DNA from: Parabacteroides sp.
GTDB lineage: Bacteria; Bacteroidota; Bacteroidia; Bacteroidales; Tannerellaceae
Length of the DNA: 47,287 bases
NCBI GenBank assembly: GCA_017481945.1
Contig: JAFUOJ010000034.1
Location: 1 to 47,287, forward strand
Reading direction: 5' to 3'
Shown here: positions 43,729-47,287 of the stretch, piece by piece
Position numbering within the stretch: the first letter of the stretch is position 1
Layout of the letters: every line of letters starts with the position of its first letter
Translations under genes and position numbers: made by a program
The notes under the pieces: model-generated
The model's database searches: none
The model's input: only the letters and a program-made list of their open reading frames with translations
What the model was told of the DNA's origin: nothing

Positions 43729-43760
43729 CAAAAATAGGCTAAACAGTTGTTATAGCCAAA
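43729..43760 (-). promoter_or_regulatory. Promoter of the 37-residue gene
   Basis: TATTTTTG (43729-43736) and TTTG (43757-43760) on the minus strand are 20 bases apart, matching the consensus. Confidence 0.6.
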
Positions 43761-43879
43761 TAATATACATTTTTTTCATTACAATTTAAATTATTATTAT
43801 TCCTTGATAATCATGATACAACCCGATTCTTATTTAAATTCCAATTAGATTTATTAACACGTAAGTACATAGATGGAAC

Positions 43880-43925
43880 AAAAAAGCCGGGTAAGAGTCT
43901 CTTACAACTTCTTTTACCCGGCTTT
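43880..43925 (-). terminator. Terminator beyond the sugar-transferase 3' remnant
   Basis: AAAGCCGGGTAA (43883-43894) pairs with TTACCCGGCTTT (43914-43925). A T tract follows on the minus strand. It was probably the original terminator of the sugar transferase gene now cut off at 47149. Confidence 0.8.
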
Positions 43926-43953
43926 CTATTCATCCTATTTATATTTTCCTTAC

Positions 43954-44024
43954 CTAAATACCCTTCCCCGACACGATACCATAGAAAGTTTTCCAAAGAA
44001 TCTTAATATCAAACCACCATGAAC
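43954..44024 (-). pseudogene. Duplicated last codons of a sugar transferase
   Basis: On the minus strand this reads SWWFDIKILWKTFYGIVSGKGI and a stop, the C-terminal end of a bacterial sugar transferase. It matches the intact end at 47149-47287 with 3 differences in 72 bases. No homology continues past 44024, so only the 3' end is present. It is followed by a strong terminator. Confidence 0.85.
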
Positions 44025-44121
44025 AAAAAAAATCGTAATTATATACTATATATAACCTATACAATTTGGGCATATAACTGGTTATTTTAATAAAGATAAT
44101 AGAGGTTCAAGAAAATCTGTG

Positions 44122-44129
44122 TATATTTG
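44122..44129 (+). promoter_or_regulatory. Promoter -7 element of the membrane protein/SinR-like pair
   Basis: TATATTTG fits TAnnTTTG and lies 17 bases before the ATG at 44147. No clear -33 TTG at the right distance. Confidence 0.5.
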
Positions 44130-44146
44130 CAAGTAAAATTGTAAGT

Positions 44147-44395
44147 ATGGCTGAAACTGAAAAATCAGAAATAAATCCCAAAGGAAGTTCTGACCCCAAA
44201 GAGAACACACGAAGCATAATTGCAATGATATACGTCTGTGCGTTTTTTGGTGTTATCTTAATCGTTTTTGGAGTAGGAGTATATAAATGCTTTAAGGTGG
44301 ATGAGTTTAAGGATATGCTCGTAACCGTTTCGGGTGTATTATCTGGACCTCTTGGTTTTATTGTTGGTTACTATTTTAAGGCCTCAAAAGAATGA
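44147..44395 (+). CDS. Small two-helix membrane protein
   Basis: The 82-residue protein has a charged N-terminus (MAETEKSEINPKGSSDPKENTR), a first membrane helix (SIIAMIYVCAFFGVILIVFGVGVY, about 23-46), a short charged link (KVDEFKDM) and a second helix (VSGVLSGPLGFIVGYYF). I know no family for it. The size and layout recall holin-like or toxin-like membrane peptides, which is only a resemblance. The stop overlaps the next start by 4 bases (ATGA), so the two proteins are probably made together. Confidence 0.75.
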   Translation: MAETEKSEINPKGSSDPKENTRSIIAMIYVCAFFGVILIVFGVGVYKCFKVDEFKDMLVTVSGVLSGPLGFIVGYYFKASKE

Positions 44396-44661
44396 ATACG
44401 TATTTTGTTACATACACATTGGATGACCAATCAAGCTATACAGCCCTTAGTAAGCGACTAAAACGATATCCGAACTGGGCCAAATTATTTGCTCGTGCAT
44501 GGATTATCAAAACAACAAGGTCGTCGAAACGAGTGAGAGATGAACTAATTGAGACAATTGACGGCAAAGGGCAAATAGTAGTTATCAATATAACAGACTC
44601 CGCATGGGCTACTTACCGTATAAATGAAGATATGCTTGACTGGATGAAAGAAAATATTTGA
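44392..44661 (+). CDS. SinR-family/Cas2-like small protein
   Basis: The 89-residue protein resembles proteins annotated as SinR family, which share the ferredoxin-like fold of Cas2 and VapD nucleases. It has a first strand TYFVTYTLDD with Asp11 where Cas2 has its conserved acid, a helix with LSKRLKRYPNWAKLFARAWII, and a last strand IVVINITDSAWATYRINEDMLDWMKENI. No CRISPR array or other cas gene is present, so it is not CRISPR Cas2. Possible roles are RNA or DNA cleavage or a toxin. It forms a unit with the membrane protein, ended by a terminator. Confidence 0.75.
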   Translation: MNTYFVTYTLDDQSSYTALSKRLKRYPNWAKLFARAWIIKTTRSSKRVRDELIETIDGKGQIVVINITDSAWATYRINEDMLDWMKENI

Positions 44662-44690
44662 GGGCTTACTTTTATAGTAGGCTCTTTTTA
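44660..44690 (+). terminator. Terminator of the membrane protein/SinR-like pair
   Basis: GAGGGCTTACT pairs with AGTAGGCTCTT (using G-U pairs) around a 5-base loop, followed by T. It overlaps the stop region of the SinR-like gene and closes the two-gene unit. Confidence 0.7.
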
Positions 44691-44720
44691 TATGACCAAA
44701 GTCTGTATTTTGGTCTGTGA

Positions 44721-45534
44721 GTGAATGTCCCTACACCAAAAGTCATATTTGCAGACATTCACAAGATATTTATACAGCTTTGGTTTATTTATTATCGCTA
44801 TAAAAATAACATAAGAAATTGTTTCATATCCATTTGGCTAATTTACCGTTTTTTTTCGCAACTTCAAATAAAAATCGGTGAAAAGTGCGCACATTGTGGT
44901 AAACAGTTCAAGGTCACTACCGGCACAATTTACGAGAACTCCAACATTCTTTTACAGAAATGGTTTCTTACTTTCTACCTTATTTTGTTATCTAAGAAAG
45001 GCATAAGTTCCATTGAGTTGTCAAAGACGATAGGAGTTACTCAAAAGTGGCTATACTTGTTGCACAAGGTATGTCGGTGGTAAAAAAAGGGTAAACGTGG
45101 TAGAGGTTCAGAAAATAAAACACCAGTATTCGGTGCAGTACAACGCAAAGGTCACTTGTCAATTACACCAGTAGAAAATACCAAGCACATAACATTGGAG
45201 CCTATAATCCATAAACGGACAAAAAGTGGTTCCCATATTATGAGTGACAAATTGGTAGACTTACACTAAATTAGATAAGGAATATAAACACAGTGTGGTG
45301 AAACACAAACGAAAAGAATATGTGCGTGGCGATGTTTACACCAACACTATTGAGGGTACTTGGTCGCATTTGAAAAGATCAATGATGGGCACGTACCAGA
45401 GATCAAGTAAGGAACACCTATCCAAATACTATGCGGAATTTGAGCTCACATACAATACCCGAAAGAAAACACCAATGGCAAAATTCAATCAAATCATAGA
45501 CAAGAATTTAATCTGTGTCGGTATACGGATATAG
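44721..45534 (+). pseudogene. Wrecked IS1595-type transposase
   Basis: Pieces of an IS1595-family transposase are readable in order but in different frames. First is a zinc-ribbon end (CAHCGKQFKVTTGTIYENSN) with the helix block QKWFLTFYLILLSKKGISSIELSKTIGVTQK, up to a stop near 45083. Next is a middle part (GRGSENKTPVFGAVQRKGH, about 45092-45270). Last, after further stops, is the C-terminal NTIEGTWSHLKRSMMGTYQ ... ELTYNTRKKTP (45295-45534). The N-terminus is unrecognisable and part of the DDE core is missing. I could not find convincing terminal inverted repeats. Confidence 0.8.
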
Positions 45535-45588
45535 TCGGCACATAAAATCAATTAGACATTATGGAAAAAAGTTTCTGTTAAACTCGTG

Positions 45589-45903
45589 ATGTTCAAATCT
45601 GAAAAAGAGAATTTATTTCTTAGTTATTGTGCAACTACCCACGACTTCGCCTCAAAAGATAAAACGGTTGAGGAAACAGTCTCATCTGCAAAGTCGTGGC
45701 TACTTCGACTATTGGAAAACCGTCTTGCATATAAAGACTTGCAAAATTATGGTTGGGAAGTTACTGAAAATTCTGCAAAACTGCCTATCTTTGTAGATAA
45801 AAAACTTGTGCGTCTGACTGAAAAGATACACAGTGTAAAAATTAGCAACCCTATAATCGTAACAATAGATGTCGAACTCCCCAAAGCACAAAAGTCTCTA
45901 TGA
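45589..45903 (+). CDS. Small protein, possibly a diverged HicB-like antitoxin
   Basis: About 104 residues from ATG 45589 (a GTG one codon earlier is possible). The segment SKDKTVEETVSSAKSWLLRLLENR resembles the helix of HicB-type proteins, where a strand is followed by TLEEAL...A. The C-terminal part ends in a strand, NPIIVTIDVELPKAQ. The usual HicB GC motif and a DNA-binding tail are not obvious, so the family is uncertain. It overlaps the next gene by 35 bases in another frame, typical of tightly coupled toxin-antitoxin pairs. Confidence 0.55.
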   Translation: MFKSEKENLFLSYCATTHDFASKDKTVEETVSSAKSWLLRLLENRLAYKDLQNYGWEVTENSAKLPIFVDKKLVRLTEKIHSVKISNPIIVTIDVELPKAQKSL

Positions 45904-46198
45904 CGGACTTCCCAACAGTTATCCTGTTGAGATTTTCATTGACTTTGTATTGACGCAAGGTTATACACAGGTTGAGGATGCTCCAACATATACCATAGTG
46001 AGAAATAAAAAAACAGGATTTACTGAAAAAATACATGAGGGTGAAAGAAACTTATCCTCTTTCCAAATAGAATCTGTATTATCTGATATGAAAATCCCAA
46101 TGGAGACGTTCAAGGAGTTTCTTCGTAAAATGAAACTGAAAACAAAAGAAAGTATAGATTTCTTTATTGACAATTCATTCGTGAAGTTTGAGGAGTAA
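45869..46198 (+). CDS. Small protein, possibly a diverged HicA-like toxin
   Basis: The 109-residue protein contains PVEIFIDFVLTQGYTQVEDAPTYTIVRNKKTGFTEKIHEGERNLSSFQIESVLSDMKIPMETFKEFL. The strand-turn-strand-helix order (aromatic after a Gly, a charged strand pair, then S...IESVL..M.I) is like HicA double-stranded-RNA-binding-fold toxins. The catalytic His of HicA in a GSHH-type motif is not present. It may be inactive, use another residue, or not be HicA at all. It overlaps the preceding gene by 35 bases. From 46199 to 46401 I see nothing further. Confidence 0.5.
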   Translation: MSNSPKHKSLYDGLPNSYPVEIFIDFVLTQGYTQVEDAPTYTIVRNKKTGFTEKIHEGERNLSSFQIESVLSDMKIPMETFKEFLRKMKLKTKESIDFFIDNSFVKFEE

Positions 46199-46401
46199 CT
46201 ATACAGAACGTAGTTTCTTGGCCACTTTAATTTCGTCCGTGTCCGCAAAGTAAACTACTATTTCCGGCAACAAAAATTTGAGAGAACATTCCGGCTGACA
46301 ACGGTGCATAGAATATATATTGCGTTAATTCTGTAGTTAGAGGTAATAAAATTGAGGGTTAGTTCTGCTATTTGAGTATTTACAAAAAATTTACACCTAT
46401 T

Positions 46402-46803
46402 TTAAGCCAATAATTCTTCAGGAGTCATAACCTCCATAGAACTAAAACAAAAATCTTTTTTGTTCCTCGTGACAAGAACATCACACATATTTGATATTGC
46501 ACAATAATATTGGAGTGCATCTTCAAAATCCTTTGCCTGAAGTTCCAATGCAAACAAAAAATGCTCCTTGGTCACATCTACAACACTCAATAAATCCGAA
46601 AGTACGGCCATTTCCTTATAGAACCTATCACCTTTCAATGTTTTCCGCAAAATATATGCAATGTTCGCCATAGTAAGTACCGAAACAAACAAAGATTCAT
46701 CTTCATTCTTAGCCAACGCTAACACTTTTGCCGATGATAAATAGCCTTCCCTTTTCATCAGCACATCAATAATGATATTTGTATCAATAAAAATCTTTTT
46801 CAT
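46402..46803 (-). CDS. PIN-domain ribonuclease, probable VapC-like toxin
   Basis: The 133-residue protein is a single PIN domain. It has the N-terminal IFIDTNIIIDVLMKRE with Asp7, a middle Glu/Asp-containing segment (FVSVLTMANIAYILRKT), and the C-terminal acidic motif AKDFEDALQYYCAI followed by VLVTRNKKDF. These acids bind Mg for RNA cleavage. Its start overlaps the stop of the 80-residue gene upstream (ATGA), the usual antitoxin-toxin order. It likely cleaves tRNA or other RNA when the antitoxin decays, and may stabilise the surrounding island. Confidence 0.88.
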   Translation of the reverse strand: MKKIFIDTNIIIDVLMKREGYLSSAKVLALAKNEDESLFVSVLTMANIAYILRKTLKGDRFYKEMAVLSDLLSVVDVTKEHFLFALELQAKDFEDALQYYCAISNMCDVLVTRNKKDFCFSSMEVMTPEELLA

Positions 46804-47042
46804 TTTCTAAGTAAATAAGAAAGCCTATCATCACTATCTATATCATCATCTGAAATAGAAGACGATATTCCCACCAAACTCATAATGTCAGCAGGTATTT
46901 CAAGATCTTTGGTGTTCTCTTCAACCTTCTTTTGAATAGGACTTTTACTGATAGTCCATCCCATTTTATGGATAAACTCCTTAAAGAATCTCACCTCCGT
47001 ATCCGGAAGATTCACATAAAATTCTTGCATTGTTGCTTCCAT
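46800..47042 (-). CDS. Probable antitoxin of the PIN-domain toxin
   Basis: The 80-residue protein (ATG at 47040-47042; a second ATG at codon 5 is possible) has an N-terminal strand MQEFYVNLPDTEVRFFKEFIHKMGW suited to a short DNA-binding or dimerising segment. A flexible acidic tail follows (ISSSISDDDIDSDDRLSYLLRK) that could wrap the toxin. I assign it by position: it directly precedes and overlaps the PIN toxin gene. The antitoxin family is not certain. Confidence 0.75.
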   Translation of the reverse strand: MEATMQEFYVNLPDTEVRFFKEFIHKMGWTISKSPIQKKVEENTKDLEIPADIMSLVGISSSISDDDIDSDDRLSYLLRK

Positions 47043-47147
47043 AATCTCATCACTATTATTTTACTCCACAAAGAAACAAATTAATCCTCAATATTCCTAA
47101 CCCCTCTCCAATTTTATTGTAAACAGTCTGTCTTGAATATTTATATA

Positions 47148-47219
47148 CCTAAATATCCTTCCCCGACACGATGCCATAGAAAGTTTTCCAAAGAATCTTA
47201 ATATCAAACCACCAGGAAC
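47148..47219. repeat. 72-base direct repeat, partner of 43953-44024
   Basis: The two copies match at 69 of 72 bases in the same orientation and are 3195 bases apart. Homology ends abruptly on both sides. This copy is inside the longer sugar transferase reading frame and the other is the isolated 3' end. Confidence 0.9.
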
Positions 47220-47287
47220 GATTCCCTAAATAATACAAATCATACTCCAAGCGTTTCAACATCTTCTCCATCGTATCCGTATAACCA
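47149..47287 (-). CDS. C-terminal end of a polysaccharide sugar transferase (partial)
   Basis: The minus strand from the window edge reads GYTDTMEKMLKRLEYDLYYL and continues to WWFDIKILWKTFYGIVSGKDI and a stop at 47149-47151. This is the conserved C-terminus of bacterial sugar transferases of the undecaprenyl-phosphate glycosyl-1-phosphate transferase family, which start capsule or exopolysaccharide units by loading a sugar phosphate on the lipid carrier. The rest of the gene is outside the window. Its last 23 codons occur again at 43954-44024, which probably was its original end. Confidence 0.85.
   Translation of the reverse strand, partial: GYTDTMEKMLKRLEYDLYYLGNRSWWFDIKILWKTFYGIVSGKDI

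Noticed and set aside
43811-43996. A 61-codon minus-strand frame.
   Set aside because: It overlaps the sugar-transferase remnant in another frame and runs through a strong terminator hairpin, so it is a shadow.
44392-44661. The Cas2-like protein as part of a CRISPR system.
   Set aside because: No repeat-spacer array and no cas1 or other cas gene anywhere in the window.
44690-45560. Terminal inverted repeats and target duplication of an intact IS element.
   Set aside because: I searched both sides of the transposase wreck by eye and found no convincing pair; the element is too degraded.

Overview
The window looks like a chromosomal segment from a low-GC member of the Bacteroidales, most like Parabacteroides/Tannerellaceae or Porphyromonadaceae. 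The evidence is a SusC/SusD pair, a GH92 mannosidase lipoprotein, a bamD-omega-DUF4293 block, a purF-like/carA/carB block, lipoproteins with Bacteroidetes-style lipoboxes, and many copies of the Bacteroidetes promoter (TTTG, 19-21 bases, TAnnTTTG) in place of the sigma-70 -35/-10 pattern. Genes mostly lack clear Shine-Dalgarno sequences. The species assignment is inference; no database was searched.

Layout. 1-214: C-terminal end of an unidentified gene. 290-363: tRNA-Asp. 640-1236: YqgE/AlgH protein. 1250-3545 (minus): recR, a family 2 glycosyltransferase and a GNAT acetyltransferase, overlapping by 4 bases at each step. 3629-3890: GNAT pseudogene. 4167-5342: PLP-dependent sulfur amino acid enzyme. 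5513-7284 (minus): bamD, omega-like RNA polymerase subunit, DUF4293 membrane protein. 7386-9605: GH92 lipoprotein. 9711-10768: tatA-tatC. 10907-11788: fabD. 12323-17448: SusC-SusD outer-membrane uptake pair. 17657-24156 (minus): a purF-like amidotransferase, carA and carB, with an unusual array of 23-base repeats between carA and carB. 24501-25295: flavodoxin/ferredoxin protein. 25527-28647: decayed gltB-gltD-asnB. 28767-33300 (minus): DUF2148 protein, an unknown protein with a sliding-clamp-like C-terminal motif, radA, and an FAD oxidoreductase. 33439-39691 (minus): a small exported protein and an RND efflux system (adaptor, pump, outer-membrane factor). 39773-40771: bile acid:sodium symporter family transporter. 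40822-41584: two copies of tRNA-Ser(TGA). 41811-42323: GNAT. 42378-43373: FRG-domain protein.

The right end (about 43.9-47.2 kb) is accessory DNA. A 72-base direct repeat, the last codons of a polysaccharide sugar transferase, occurs at 43953-44024 and 47148-47219. It brackets about 3.1 kb holding a two-gene unit (small two-helix membrane protein plus SinR/Cas2-like protein), a wrecked IS1595-type transposase, a possible diverged HicB/HicA-like pair, and a PIN-domain toxin with its probable antitoxin. No integrase is visible.

The strongest biological story in the core is nitrogen metabolism. Three glutamine amidotransferase-related genes (purF-like, carA, carB) are intact. Their neighbours for glutamate synthase and asparagine synthetase have been destroyed by several deletions and nonsense mutations. 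The GNAT pseudogene shows the same kind of internal deletion, which suggests recent gene loss in this lineage. The best candidates for an undescribed system are the membrane protein/SinR-like pair within the repeat-bracketed island, the carA-carB repeat array, and the clamp-motif protein next to radA.
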